Under the pieces are notes generated by a model. That model ran no database searches. It was not told the DNA's origin and saw nothing but the letters and a program-made list of their open reading frames with translations. A program made the position numbers and the translations under genes. 50,009 bases of DNA from an uncultured Eubacteriales bacterium (GTDB lineage: Bacteria; Bacillota; Clostridia; Christensenellales; Aristaeellaceae). Where the stretch lies: contig CADCAS010000005.1 of NCBI GenBank assembly GCA_902799465.1, positions 1-50,009 of the forward strand. Reading direction: 5' to 3'. Positions 20,001-24,648 of the stretch are shown one piece after another. Each line of letters starts with the position of its first letter. Position 1 is the stretch's first letter.

Positions 20001-21325
20001 TCGATGCCGTTGCAGGCGTCGTGGGATGCGATCTCATAGGCCTCCACCATCAGCTGATGCCGCGCGATGTCGACCATCGTGGGGCGCAGGCTCACCGTGG
20101 CCTCCGCGCCGCCCACCAGCGACAGGCGCAGATGCTCGGTGTCGTGACCGGCGGCGGCGCGGGCCCTGGCGCGGCGGGGCTGCATGTCGCCGTTGCTCAG
20201 CATGGGCTCCGCGGCGAGCGCGGGGCCGATGACGATCAGGGTGGGGTCCAGCGCCTCGGGCGCGACCTCGTAGACGGTCTCGTCCTCGACGGCGGTGACC
20301 TCCGGCTCGGAGATGACCTCCTGAAGCGGCGCTTCGGCGATGACGGCCGCCTCGGGGGTCTCCAGCGGTTCGGGGGTCAGCGTGGGCTCGAGGGTCACAG
20401 CGGGAACCGCGGCGGGCTCGGGCGTGGCTGCGGGCTCGGGCGTGACGGCGGGCATGGCGGTCGCCGCGGGGGCGATGCCGTCCAGCAGGATGAGCTCATA
20501 CATGCCCTCGGCGGTGTAGACCACCAGCCGGGCTTCGGCGAAGTCGCGCAGGGCGGTGATGATGTAGTCGCCCTCCGCGGGCTCCACGGACAGGGCAGGG
20601 GCGTCCCCGTTCTCGGTGCCGGGCAGCGCCACGGACTGCGCCCCGACGTTCGCCAGGCCCACCGCCGCCAGGATGTCGCTCAATAGGACAGAGCTGTCGC
20701 CCAGACGATAGGCGTAGACGGGGGCCTCCTCCACGGCGTCCGGCCCGGCCTCGGCGTCCAGCTCGAAGTCGTCCAGCGCCTGGGTGGCGTCGTCGGGGGC
20801 GATGGCCTCGGTGAGACGGATGCTGTAGAGCCTGTCGGCGGTGTAGACGGCCAGACCGGCCTCGGCGAAGTCGTTCAACACGTGGATGCGGTAGTCGGTG
20901 ACCAGGCCGTTTTCCTCTATCGGCTCGATGAGCAGCTGCTCGGCCTGGTTCTCCGCGGTGCCCAGCTGGCCCACCAGCTGGATCTCCTCCATCGGCAGGG
21001 GCAGCTGCACGGTCTGCAGGACCTCGCTGAGCAGCACGGCCTCGCGGTTGCCCAGCAGGAAGGTGTAGGCATCGTCCGCCCCGGCGCTGCCCTCCGGCTC
21101 CGGGGTGCCGTCCAGCTGGAACTCGTGAAGCTCCGTCACCGCCGGGTCCATCTCGGCGGCGGCCTCGGTGGGGGCGAGGGCAAAGCCGTTGAACAGCAGG
21201 GTGAAGATCAGCAGCAGGCTCAGCCACCGCTTCACCGCCCGCCCGTTCACGGGCGCGGCAAGGCCCGCCTGCCGCTGCCGCGACAGGCGCTCTGCCCTGT
21301 CTGTATTATATGTAATGTTTTTCAT
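5072..21325 (-). CDS. Giant secreted repeat protein (InlB-type, Cna-type and beta-helix modules)
   Basis: 5417 residues, probably a surface adhesin or matrix protein. The order is as follows. A signal peptide (h-region about 35-50, cleavage after AAA near 57) is followed by two related 90-residue domains (about 80-286, each with DFAEA and VYTA) and a Pro/Glu/Thr linker (about 286-335). A mixed region with TFQADSFSVYAITD follows. Listeria-Bacteroides InlB-type repeats (FAGWYAD, FSGWYAD, FVGWRV, LAGWNTE) occupy roughly 755-1850, then Cna-B/SpaA-like beta domains (SKTVANG, VRKVVDP, LKKVLVD) about 2180-2920. Four beta-helix modules rich in GGAVY and FNMNGG lie at about 2920-4890. SpaA-like domains (KIDGEGNPLDGATFALYP) reach the C-terminus. 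There is no LPXTG motif or C-terminal membrane segment. The start at 21325 (MKNITYN) has GAGG about 7 bases upstream. An earlier in-frame start reads through leader DNA. Two AT-rich insertions break the otherwise high-GC composition. Confidence 0.9.
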   Translation of the reverse strand: MKNITYNTDRAERLSRQRQAGLAAPVNGRAVKRWLSLLLIFTLLFNGFALAPTEAAAEMDPAVTELHEFQLDGTPEPEGSAGADDAYTFLLGNREAVLLSEVLQTVQLPLPMEEIQLVGQLGTAENQAEQLLIEPIEENGLVTDYRIHVLNDFAEAGLAVYTADRLYSIRLTEAIAPDDATQALDDFELDAEAGPDAVEEAPVYAYRLGDSSVLLSDILAAVGLANVGAQSVALPGTENGDAPALSVEPAEGDYIITALRDFAEARLVVYTAEGMYELILLDGIAPAATAMPAVTPEPAATPEPAAVPAVTLEPTLTPEPLETPEAAVIAEAPLQEVISEPEVTAVEDETVYEVAPEALDPTLIVIGPALAAEPMLSNGDMQPRRARARAAAGHDTEHLRLSLVGGAEATVSLRPTMVDIARHQLMVEAYEIASHDACNGIEAALTRLPQLAEGEYLSLYGIENGALSEFPVLEKLNPGDSFTFDPAQWEGFALVKLGLSEYQVAPVALDDALIVLSGALPVDAAVTLIPAEDDAENSLLACALAVADPEGQPFAPRADAPVTVSIHSEAIRAALDMGSAVEVRRLDTDEAVEVVSAGDDAVTFLADALEAAYAVREIVLEKQLEASDGNTYAVTVAYDTATGIPADAALDVRELSGDEREAYLARAIEALDADTLDYARFFDITLLGPDGTHYQPNDQVTVTIRLLDETRDFDALSVLHFGEETERIAADVDGASVTFQADSFSVYAITDPVVYHYTYRFFVPTDTTQTQYEEYKIWTDSGEATFTQIIKAGEKLVTPQLPSIKDAPNSTFTGWFEEQAYSGNTTSHTALKDTPFDFDNDIPQTFTESREIHLFAVFSNYAYVIFHEQYHGNTWPVTETRRGVLQNGRTTIAIDDVTVAYDDSSASQSSDESTAPAMAFRGWAQLTAEQLGDQTFIPESTPRVTSPITITGNVDLYPVFVHIDWLTFISGPSGSGATYFAPKFFYNDEALESLADYIPERKGYTFAGWYADEACTVQLSDASGALTPSTDLSDVDGLAWNDGKLKLDKNVSIYAGWTEAPTKYSVIIWRQNFDGTDYDFAESFVVENVSTGITATVSDQYKNLTNNTNYTALHPGVVISAENPNPYAGFSFDHCDDGKIVEGNGSTALNVYYSRNEHTLTFVVYTYTRIYSPSTTSNDIYGYIDSIGNYVNLEYRNWRWQFYYNNDYYWYSYYGNGYYYTKQESTVKTINGLFGESVSSYFPIVGTDGTTYTGYTWTATDTSVYGYVLSTIETMPDADVTFIGSSRGTTNRIYYYVEIGDESEADGRTTRTFNGKLYALYKEPVYHSYNFITFDEEYHPIDGYIRIRTNAEPYFGEYGSYLNSNSTFQNENMAPIGGRTVDRTTEANVNYLYYDRETYAITFTDSYSGQNLVNPISVKYKETIEEYVPDDPESERGGYSFSGWYADKACTTRVFFTKEEYDASSLQNKSLLENMPSKNLQIFAGWDANYYLIQLDPNGGEYPADSNYSTWFWKQYGTAEQVTEYKLTTRDFVESLDGDWYYAVRDRAFYGLSDAWDSREDGIANRRAYYTQDISDPAIVDLNTRYTQLEDAYRYANWYEVLYDADGNETGEQLYNFATRIDHDMTLRLHWKQVGTYYIRYDAGDGTLDGNDNNEEVFRILDDADYADHSDMVVTRTANPPEGYNFVGWRVSGGDGTVYFPGTSFEFQSKYARAEVVNGETRRYLILEAVYSQVGTAKIIYDANGGSLAETANPGAPTDVPAPAVRVVADTEADTLTVSNLVNNSGIRLSDGTGFAFENAELAGWNTERDGSGDHFDLGGYYYVDTEEPVTLYAEWKVKVWYHLNHTDTSWGGTWDSSVYTHDDARDLYYQTVLVNNAVAAPSVVPQYTGAENLTFHYWMDERYSDQFIPYNFSDPVTRELHLFAYWDAPIQLTIHAVDASAETLVQRDDPWRIKAAIELHSNDAGVAVADIAASTAYLSVPDTHTFAFAAIKRATSELSALSEEDAVTRVYFNVRERRVYVKYADAGKPDAPLPDADELYFVYFEDPKTLNIGYKSMDTNGALSNVTVAADAPKTASAGEYDMTGNVTSPKVWATNASEYPFYAFAIGDKNAAAEGNLHFVTSPASTDTSRPSLRVRNTWRGFQYSTDGGATWTACGYDIQLYVVYFKSQPTIITLQELTRGTEADMSEAFEYTVVVKQVTTTYTQTERYTRRNGQYRLDDTETSPESTENQTTTVKYYLSDGNLETITALYNHAKVLTGQEYTTNNGYYFYSNYTITESYQTVTITQTPKTGFVTDNASEGGTKTSNYVWTYTTSANSTDQTVTFTNTHTPLTVEAHVALAVNGGIENRDTPLRTATADDYTLSLPLGGTVTVNAAALPLIFNGDSAVYTLAGIVYGTEDESGAVTAAGSLGSLSYGQIQDNHYELLIDGQTERPLDGYGLYYVYCEMPKLYYAEEAPDGTLTKLNSLTRNGSAFQLNGVTVAQGTTLQVTDAPFVFSQSAAGDYRLPPDLDGAEYLSLDYYRIGVGGASADSVGALEAGSTDKALQLKLMNSQVYYSLDSETWAAFRDVPTVYAIYRKKGFDLTVSKTVANGDTATRAASFTVTVTSKNIEDGAAYTVHKGETVSTVTAEGHALTLSLKDGESATLHAMKRGNYTIAEPDLDATRFAMSARDKDGRSISVTGGNSVSIVLDNDKTAAITNTRRVSTVTVRKVVDPAPAENEAENFTFTATLLDGDDPVAGFNAWQGNDGVTDEQGKVTFALGHKGTKALTVPVGAKLTLQEANSEKYDVYVNDAEDRSHTIESVSADAAAVTFTNKLKTFTITLKKVLVDSSAASRAFDFTYSIDDGEEKTLSISPDADETVTVNYGAKLTVTEAANPNYATTSTNAENTTTAANTFTIEKVTADDTITFTNTRYVCKVVTADSRYLMHDKDTNADAVFTTLEAAFKAINDNVLRYGDEPSAYRVEMLVPEYTLTEAVTKNSNLTVTLTTASATDESYPYAGSSTPAVIRRGRGFNDGSMFTTNGAFILEDITLDGDKEKHTTSANGGIVQVASGSLTVNGGAALQNASSTGSGSAVYVADNATMTMTGGSITNNVGDHGAVSVGGTGAKLHFSGSAKVTDNRNTSEAACNVCLDRDTNAVINTTGLTAEAAIGVYVTGADGAEPYDSRGGNMDAFGLYNGNNSDSTQNNANVTDCLSRFVNDRDPSLYGVAHDTGIGEYPTLTGEIVWMKVVPLTITKTLEDGYVTGPQTFTFDVKFSEDDRPYYDYKDDQRIRIDASSTRTVNVTGSASADADVVYVPAGVEITLTETGELDNITTGFTAGEKVNGLSAADRTASFTIDTEATEAAVTVTNRRPPICRIDDYYFYAIKDAVAYVSAEDYYSNSAIIEMLVDYIKPASDEVVIPEGLEITLTSAVEAESPYTITRKTGDTMFTSHGSLTFTNITVDGNSVEADSAMIASDGAVTVDKGAVLKNATAGAIHATAGTVAIKDGTITGNRSTTGAAVLAENADVTVSGGTITENSATNGAAVYVESGAASFSGGSITQNTATNGGAVGVKDDNARLNFSGSVVIRNNTLGTGDDAVASNVCLDQDTYEVINAAGLGEDAYIGVYVPGAMTADLFKNRGAASAKFGKYTSADNVSAFHNDRSANLKVRADSATQTLIWSMPIKVEMRYVSSFRGGFPPQQVGKNIYGPETYYPESSENVVSTIANELYASVKDTLSGTDIMAYGCALHVKATEFEQFLTHVNWYGDVDGGKWGYVRRDGEVIYIDGNSEDDSEDDTLVLYYTTPVFVTIENNTAYTLTVSELTVLDRNAFKQVGSDDTVTTTGYGYVITKDGRTMEDILPIDAEDLTLAPEGSIMLLFPGAIGEACTLKGSFPNEASSALTEIKCTITGTEAEHNNLTYSELPGFTRQGTIPDAAGASLTYLFGEAKPICKITDDHPFPTLTEAMDYIKTQSDKSAEYRVEMLVDYQIPATDVAMIPKGYNVTLSTAVSGSYKYSDDANARATISRATGNGNSFITALDADINTSLTIQNLNFDGKDAILFGDGGAIKTKDCAVTIDNADFRNFKANNGGAVYIEFSGDNKSVNNSLTVDNTNFTNCESNSTTNRQGGGAIWTNTKTFNLGAGGACTFTNCSAVDQGGAVFHRIDDTTGKHGWKCYYQAESVSRVENCSFVNCSAHAGGGLELDALDVTLTNCDFTRCTASQRNGGGCNIYIYDSGNSTQHSVVRATNCNFTGCKTVNIDSNTNYGGGLRSAALATYVTNCTFENNTSGGNGGGGLAITNTNATVAEVNDCKFIGNVANRGNGGGVYYGGANTTLLLDNCTVKGNTTSGSGGGVYTSGNLTLRNYTVISNNRLSSDTAADAAGVYIPNGKTLFVGGANSTSRDLSSVFNNTTSNGTSSNLRLSETGSENSQTSVSVLSNLGGEINVVNAKVRGTQFGSVAQSGYSVVSGGEPVFKGDDGVLYGVKVEQTKLVWDAEWICKITDGQGHLLYKSDGSPALYMQLDNGQGSSQKFDRAYAFSTLAFDDPELYTTPDCTQKYTGTDYCVKMLVDSYTLKKGFTTERGDKGRNITFTTASTDAAQEDGYPSKTGSCVIYRGAVTGTIVSTRGNLKLENITLDGGSKSGKSTSDNGGIINIKAAVTVELGEGAVLQYSRSTSNGGAVYINNGTFNMNGGTIKSCSAVGNGGGVYQNSGTFNMNSGSAITSCQGASGGGVYQNNGTFTMISGSAITGCTAQNGGALFVVNSRTFNMNGGSITGNKATSRAGGIAIGGGSVKLNFAGNAVVRRNTQGSQEYNVELNQDYNTVINSKGLTSEADIGVYVTGDKAASLYQKHGINGMPFGTWASNNCLYRFVNDRDRELRGTFKSTDKLIYWERILCLEVGKTVESEAEKDKDLEFEFTVKLTDWNEGVKKYGDMTFNADGEATFKLKHGQYMALLDDTSHTLENKKYNYTVTEKVAEGFETSVEKDDKGASIANSITGRIGENAPTSLVSKVMFTNTRKTGDLYVSKAVDSESDAEKEKLFVFTVDLGDDSIGAPTEENPEGGKTYGDMTFVEGVATFKLKHGESKKAEGLPYGLNVTITETGIWDEALEREMPLENYSTSVERIVGTPPEPSEDDAPAGDVPEETDGAATPADLKDDTYDTAKREYRVTNFSEEALTIAFTNSNGGFDVALIKIDGEGNPLDGATFALYPDDGAAEPEISGDPVATAESATLESPVTVQLAETQEDGSEKAVPKTVSGRGIVVFEKLAPGSYLLTETEFPVYDEATGSKYLPENAEKPLYRLEVNNDGAYTLATQDGAAVPAMSVGEEDDAAQLPSILNLAPVDRKVILRKVKDGTIYESLKGKSFTLKYVNGAVIADELTSSDNGAIWIGRLPQGTYWLDEVDPAVRFTVSVTADGVTVTKSTD
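6665..7875 (-). other. Beta-helix module 4 inside the giant protein
   Basis: The module opens with EWICKITDGQG, has KMLVDSYTL, then stacked parallel-beta repeats (GGAVYINNGTFNMNGGTI, GGGVYQNSGTFNMNSG). It closes with RFVNDRDRELRG and LIYWERILCLEVGK. It shares the header and footer of the other three modules. Confidence 0.75.
7865..9520 (-). other. Beta-helix module 3 inside the giant protein
   Basis: The header KPICKITDDHPFPTLTEAMD is followed by RVEMLVDYQIPA and VTLSTAV. The repeats are longer and carry paired Cys/Asn motifs (FTNCSA, NCSFVNCSAHAGGGLEL, NCNFTGC), unlike the Met-Asn-Gly repeats of modules 1, 2 and 4. It closes with LYGVKVEQTKLVWDAEW, which runs into module 4. Confidence 0.75.
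10300..11255 (-). other. Beta-helix module 2 inside the giant protein
   Basis: The header PPICRIDDYYFYAIKDAV, then IIEMLVDYIKPA and ITLTSAV, is followed by TVSGGTITENSATNGAAVY-type repeats. The footer is FHNDRSANLKVRAD and LIWSMPIKVEMRY. A non-helical 250-residue segment (about 9530-10300) separates it from module 3. Confidence 0.75.
11615..12575 (-). other. Beta-helix module 1 inside the giant protein
   Basis: The header YVCKVVTADSRYLMHD with FTTLEAAFKAI and RVEMLVPEYTL is followed by repeats such as TMTMTGGSITNNVGDHGAV. The footer is RFVNDRDPSLYGVAHD and IVWMKVVPLTITKTLED, which leads into a Cna-like domain. Confidence 0.75.
14480..14770 (-). other. AT-rich segment 2 within the giant gene
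   Basis: Base composition drops sharply relative to both sides. It encodes about residues 2186-2283, a Thr/Tyr/Asn-rich stretch (VVKQVTTTYTQTERYTRRNG ... YYFYSNYTITESYQ) between high-GC Cna-type domains. The reading frame is unbroken. Confidence 0.7.
16860..18165 (-). other. AT-rich segment 1 within the giant gene
   Basis: About 1.3 kb of clearly AT-rich DNA inside a high-GC gene. It encodes about residues 1054-1489, rich in Tyr, Asn and Trp (for example FYYNNDYYWYSYYGNGYYY). It starts just after SIYAGWTEAPTK and ends at LQIFAGWDANYY, that is, at two InlB-repeat AGW motifs. The frame is intact. Confidence 0.8.
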
Positions 21326-21367
21326 AGGCAACCTCGCTCTCTGTCCCCCGGAGGACGCGGCCCTCCC

Positions 21368-21427
21368 GCGCATACTATGCGCAAAAACGCCGGCTGACCC
21401 CGTGGGAGGCGGGCCATTTTTCCCGCC
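21368..21427 (-). promoter_or_regulatory. Structured 5' leader of the giant gene
   Basis: Between the start codon and upstream AT-rich DNA lie a 15-bp palindrome GCGCATACTATGCGC (21368-21382) and a hairpin GGCGGG/CCCGCC (21408-21413, 21422-21427). A further small GGGCA/TGCCC inverted repeat lies near 21437-21455. An operator or leader RNA is possible. I cannot match it to a named riboswitch. Confidence 0.35.
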
Positions 21428-21536
21428 CGTTATGCAAATGGGCATACTTTGCCCTACTATATACTTTATCACCTTAATTATAACATGCTTTCATATGCGC
21501 GTCTACTGTGTAATTTGTGTTTTTTGTGAACAAATT

Positions 21537-21569
21537 GGAGCCCTTCGGGCGTTTCGCCCGAAGGGCTCC
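21537..21569. terminator. Hairpin, terminator of the 21573 gene
   Basis: Perfect 15-bp stem (21537-21551 with 21555-21569) and a 3-base loop lie 3 bases after the stop codon of the minus-strand gene. The following U-tract is weak. Confidence 0.7.
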
Positions 21570-21572
21570 ATA

Positions 21573-23000
21573 TCAATGGAACAGCAGATTATACAGCCTG
21601 CCCTCGCCGTTGCGGCGGAGGACGCAGAAGGTGTAATCGGTGGGGTAGGGGTAGTTGTTTTGGCGTCGGGAGGTGAGGATGTAGGTGAACTTGACGTGGC
21701 ACACCAGGCAGTCCTCGGACAGCACCCAGAAGTCGGACACCTCCATATCCTCGAAGCGCTCCTCCTTGTGGGAGGGGGCCCAGCCGTTGTTGAACTTCTT
21801 GATGGTCTCCTCGGCGGGGGAGCCGGAGAGCACGTTGTCCAGCGCGGCGTTGCGGGAGACGTCCTGGGTGGTGTACTTGGCGATGCGCTGGGCGGTCTTG
21901 ACGATGCCCTCGGTGAACTGGGCCTTCATGGCCTCGTCCTCCCGGGGACCGCACACCCAGATGCCCGGGGTCTCCTCCACGGGGGTCAGTGCGGTCCCGT
22001 CGGGGGCGGCGACGGCGATCTGGGGGACGTCGTTCTCGGAATAGAAGCCGTATTCCGTCAGCGTGGGCGCGGTGACGCCCTCGGGCAGGAAGTCCTCGGG
22101 CAGCAGCGCGATGCCGGTCTGGGTCACGTCCTCGGCGCTCAGCGGCCTGCCGTCCACGGTCACGGCGTACTCGGGCAGCGCCCGCACCCGGTAGGGGGCC
22201 ATGTTCGGGTCGGCGGGGGTCACCTGGGATTCCAGCGCCACGTGGGTGGTCACCGTGCCCAGCCGCCAAAGGGTGTTGTTGTGGGCGGTGGTCTGGCCGC
22301 TGGGCACCAGGGTGAAGCTGGCGAACTTCTGGCCGTCCAGGGTGACGGTGTAGTTCAGCACGTCCTTGTTGGAGGAGAACGCCTGCATGCAGTCCACGCT
22401 CTTGCCCGCCGCCAGCTGGGACAGGCTGTCCACGTAGAAGGCGCGGTCGCCCCCGGACAGCTCCTGGGCGGCGGCGTCCAGCTCGTAGAGGCGGTCGTAG
22501 TCGCCCTGGGCAAACAGCGCCGCCACCTGGTCCGCCACGTGGACGGGCTGGGCCGATTCATAGTCCGCCGCGAAGCCGTCCAGCCAGCGCCAGCCGATGA
22601 TCATGGCGATCAGCGCCAGCGCCACCAGCGGGAAGTAGACCCGGTAGAACCAGCTGCCCCAGAGCTTGCGGAATTTTCCGGGCAGCGTCTTCAGCTTGCC
22701 GGGCAGGCGCTTGAGCTTCTCGGGAAGGTCGGCAGCCCAGTCCACCACCTTCTGGAGCCACACCGGGAGGTCGTCCTCCTGCGCGGCCGGAGCGGGCTTC
22801 CTTTTGACGGCCTTCTTCGCACCCTTTTTCGCGGGAGCCGTCCCCGCGGGCCTGGGCTTTGCCGCCGCCCCGGGCTTCGCCGCGGCCTTGGGCTTTGCTG
22901 CCGCGGGCCTGGGCTTTGCCGCCGAATCGGTTCGCGTCGGTTGCGCGGCGTCCGGGATGTCGATGGGACCGGGCTGTTGGATGTTCTTATTCTCTTCCAT
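21573..23000 (-). CDS. Membrane-anchored protein with basic Lys/Ala/Pro tail, unknown function
   Basis: 475 residues. A basic Ala/Pro/Lys tail (about 24-70, repeats of AAKPRPA and AKKGAKK) precedes an amphipathic Lys/Leu helix (about 80-115) and one membrane segment (about 119-138, VYFPLVALALIAMIIG). The outer part of about 335 residues begins ADQVAALFAQGDYDRLYEL, which looks like an NTF2-like fold of the kind found in membrane-anchored wall-stress proteins. A second similar segment with ETIKKFNNGW and SDFWVLSEDCLVCHVKF is near the end. That assignment is inference. The gene follows the NAGPA-domain gene on the same strand. An alternative GTG start at 23054 would overlap the upstream stop (GTGA). 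I prefer ATG 23000, though neither has a strong ribosome site. Confidence 0.7.
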   Translation of the reverse strand: MEENKNIQQPGPIDIPDAAQPTRTDSAAKPRPAAAKPKAAAKPGAAAKPRPAGTAPAKKGAKKAVKRKPAPAAQEDDLPVWLQKVVDWAADLPEKLKRLPGKLKTLPGKFRKLWGSWFYRVYFPLVALALIAMIIGWRWLDGFAADYESAQPVHVADQVAALFAQGDYDRLYELDAAAQELSGGDRAFYVDSLSQLAAGKSVDCMQAFSSNKDVLNYTVTLDGQKFASFTLVPSGQTTAHNNTLWRLGTVTTHVALESQVTPADPNMAPYRVRALPEYAVTVDGRPLSAEDVTQTGIALLPEDFLPEGVTAPTLTEYGFYSENDVPQIAVAAPDGTALTPVEETPGIWVCGPREDEAMKAQFTEGIVKTAQRIAKYTTQDVSRNAALDNVLSGSPAEETIKKFNNGWAPSHKEERFEDMEVSDFWVLSEDCLVCHVKFTYILTSRRQNNYPYPTDYTFCVLRRNGEGRLYNLLFH

Positions 23001-23050
23001 AGGGTCGTCTGCCTTTTTTGTTGATCGGAGTGGTCTGCCTTGCGCGGGCG

Positions 23051-24334
23051 TCACCGCTTCACCACGAAGCCCGTGGGCATCTTGCGGGAGCCGGTCAGTA
23101 TGACGCCCTTGTTGAGGTATTCGCCGTCGTAGTACATCAGGGAGGAGGAGCCGCCGTCCAGGTTGATGGCGTTGACCGCGCCGTACTCCAGCATGACGCT
23201 GATGAGGTCGGCGTAGGTCGCGCCCAGGGACGAGGCCTGGCGCCCGTCGATGACCAGCATCAGCACCGCGCCGTCGGCCCGCTGGCCGATGGCGGTGCGG
23301 GGGTTGAGGCCGGAGGAGGAGCCCTTGACCCGCGCGGCCTCGCCGTTGACCACCAGGGCAGGCCCGAAGGCCAGCGCGTCGCGGATGCCCTTCTCCAGCG
23401 CCTTGGTAGAGCTCATCTCGCCGATGACCATGACGTTGTCCTGGTTGAAGCCCACCACCACGTTGTGGTCGGAGGAGCCGCCGGATTTGTTGAGCACCTC
23501 GCCGTTGGAGATCACCAGCCCCGTGGGCATGCCGCCGTTGCCGACGCCGCCGCTGTCGGAGAAGCCGCCGCCGTTGATGGCAGCTATGGCGTCGTAGCGC
23601 TCGGCGATCTCGTACAGCTCAAGCCCCGGCTTGGAGTTGAAGTTCTCCCGGCACACGCCGGTGATCACGCGGGAGGGGTCCTGCACCACCATCATCCAGC
23701 CGTTGTAGGTCGCGCCCTCCACGTCGAAGATCTCGATGCCGTCCCCGGACACCAGCAGATTGGTGGGCGGCGGCGTGGCCGCCAGCGCCGCCTCGCTGCC
23801 CGGCTCCGGGGTGGGGCCGGCGATGACGATCATGGAGGTGTCCGTCTCGCTGGAGCCGCTGTCCACGGAGTTGCGGGCCACGATGGCCTCCATCTCGTCG
23901 TTGTTGTAGTAGATCCGGGGCACGAATTTCAGCGCGCTGGTCTCCAGCATCGACACCGTCAGCAGGTCGCCCAGCGACTGGGACGGTCCCTTGAAGGCCA
24001 CCCGCCCCGCGCCCAGCGCCGCCACCAGCACCAGGATCACCAGCGTTGCCGCCGACAGCCCCAGCCGCTTCAATGCGGTCTTGACGGTCAGCTTCTGCCG
24101 CCTTTTGCCCGTTGCGCGCCGCTTGCCCTTTGCCGGGGACGCCTTTTTGACGCCCTTCTTCCCGGACGCCTTCTTCACCGCGGACTTCTTGGCTTCTGCC
24201 TTTGACGTCTCGCCGACGCCCGGCTTCTTCGCCTTGCTGTCGCTCGGCTTCTTCGCCCCGCCCGCCGCGTGCCGGCCCTTCTTTACGGCCTCGGGCTCCG
24301 CCGCCGCACGCTTCTTCGCCTTTTCCTGCGTCAT
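23051..24334 (-). CDS. Phosphodiester glycosidase (NAGPA) family protein with basic tail
   Basis: 427 residues. Residues 1-90 are a cytoplasmic Lys/Ala/Gly tail resembling histone H1 (KKASGKKGVKKASPAKGKRR). Residues 91-110 form one membrane segment. The outer C-terminal domain (about 200-427) has hallmark motifs of the phosphodiester glycosidase family: AAINGGGF, GGMPTGLVISNG, NPRTAIGQ, VLMLVIDGRQ and NLDGGSSSLMYY. In animals the family uncovers mannose-6-phosphate. In Bacillota such domains act at the envelope on phosphodiester-linked sugars, with few substrates known. AGGAGA just upstream of 24334 fixes the start. It is followed by the 21573 gene and probably co-transcribed. The combination of an outward hydrolase and a strongly basic inner tail is unusual. 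Confidence 0.88.
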   Translation of the reverse strand: MTQEKAKKRAAAEPEAVKKGRHAAGGAKKPSDSKAKKPGVGETSKAEAKKSAVKKASGKKGVKKASPAKGKRRATGKRRQKLTVKTALKRLGLSAATLVILVLVAALGAGRVAFKGPSQSLGDLLTVSMLETSALKFVPRIYYNNDEMEAIVARNSVDSGSSETDTSMIVIAGPTPEPGSEAALAATPPPTNLLVSGDGIEIFDVEGATYNGWMMVVQDPSRVITGVCRENFNSKPGLELYEIAERYDAIAAINGGGFSDSGGVGNGGMPTGLVISNGEVLNKSGGSSDHNVVVGFNQDNVMVIGEMSSTKALEKGIRDALAFGPALVVNGEAARVKGSSSGLNPRTAIGQRADGAVLMLVIDGRQASSLGATYADLISVMLEYGAVNAINLDGGSSSLMYYDGEYLNKGVILTGSRKMPTGFVVKR

Positions 24335-24408
24335 TCGCCGCTCTCCTGTATAATTACCCATTGTTGACTGGTCGGTCCTGCGGATATAAAGCAGTTTTTG
24401 AAAGCACC

Positions 24409-24484
24409 GGGAGTGGGGAGTTTAACAGCGGCTGGCGCGGTTTGACGGAAGGCGCGTCAGCATGCCGCACAACTCTCCACTCTT
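24409..24484. repeat. Heptad repeat element H4
   Basis: GGGAGTGGGGAGTTTAACAG at 24409-24428 faces CAACTCTCCACTC at 24470-24482, enclosing a GC-rich core (CGGCTGGCGCGG, GGCGCGTCAGCATGCCGC). The 24335-24648 gap holds this and the thrH promoter. Confidence 0.6.
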
Positions 24485-24585
24485 TGGTACATGCCTTTTT
24501 ATCGGGCATACTGAATAATAATCAATTCATTATAACATCAAACCCCGGCGTCGTTGTTGCAGGATTGTTAATGATTGTTCCATTA

Positions 24586-24615
24586 TTGCGAATGGCGGCG
24601 GGGTTGTGGTATAAT
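24586..24615 (+). promoter_or_regulatory. Sigma-A type promoter for thrH-luxS
   Basis: TTGCGA (24586-24591), an 18-base spacer, and TATAAT (24610-24615) preceded by TGG as an extended -10. Confidence 0.75.
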
Positions 24616-24648
24616 GGCGGCGGATACTTGATTACGGAGGATATGGAT

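Noticed and set aside
21326..21536. Possible cyclic-di-GMP riboswitch ahead of the giant gene
   Set aside because: A GGGCAAAG stretch attracted attention, but the GEMM conserved blocks and tetraloop receptor are not present in the right order.
23001..23054. GTG start giving an 18-residue longer version of the 21573 gene
   Set aside because: The GTGA overlap with the upstream stop is attractive, but the extension is low quality and has no better ribosome site than ATG 23000. It remains possible.
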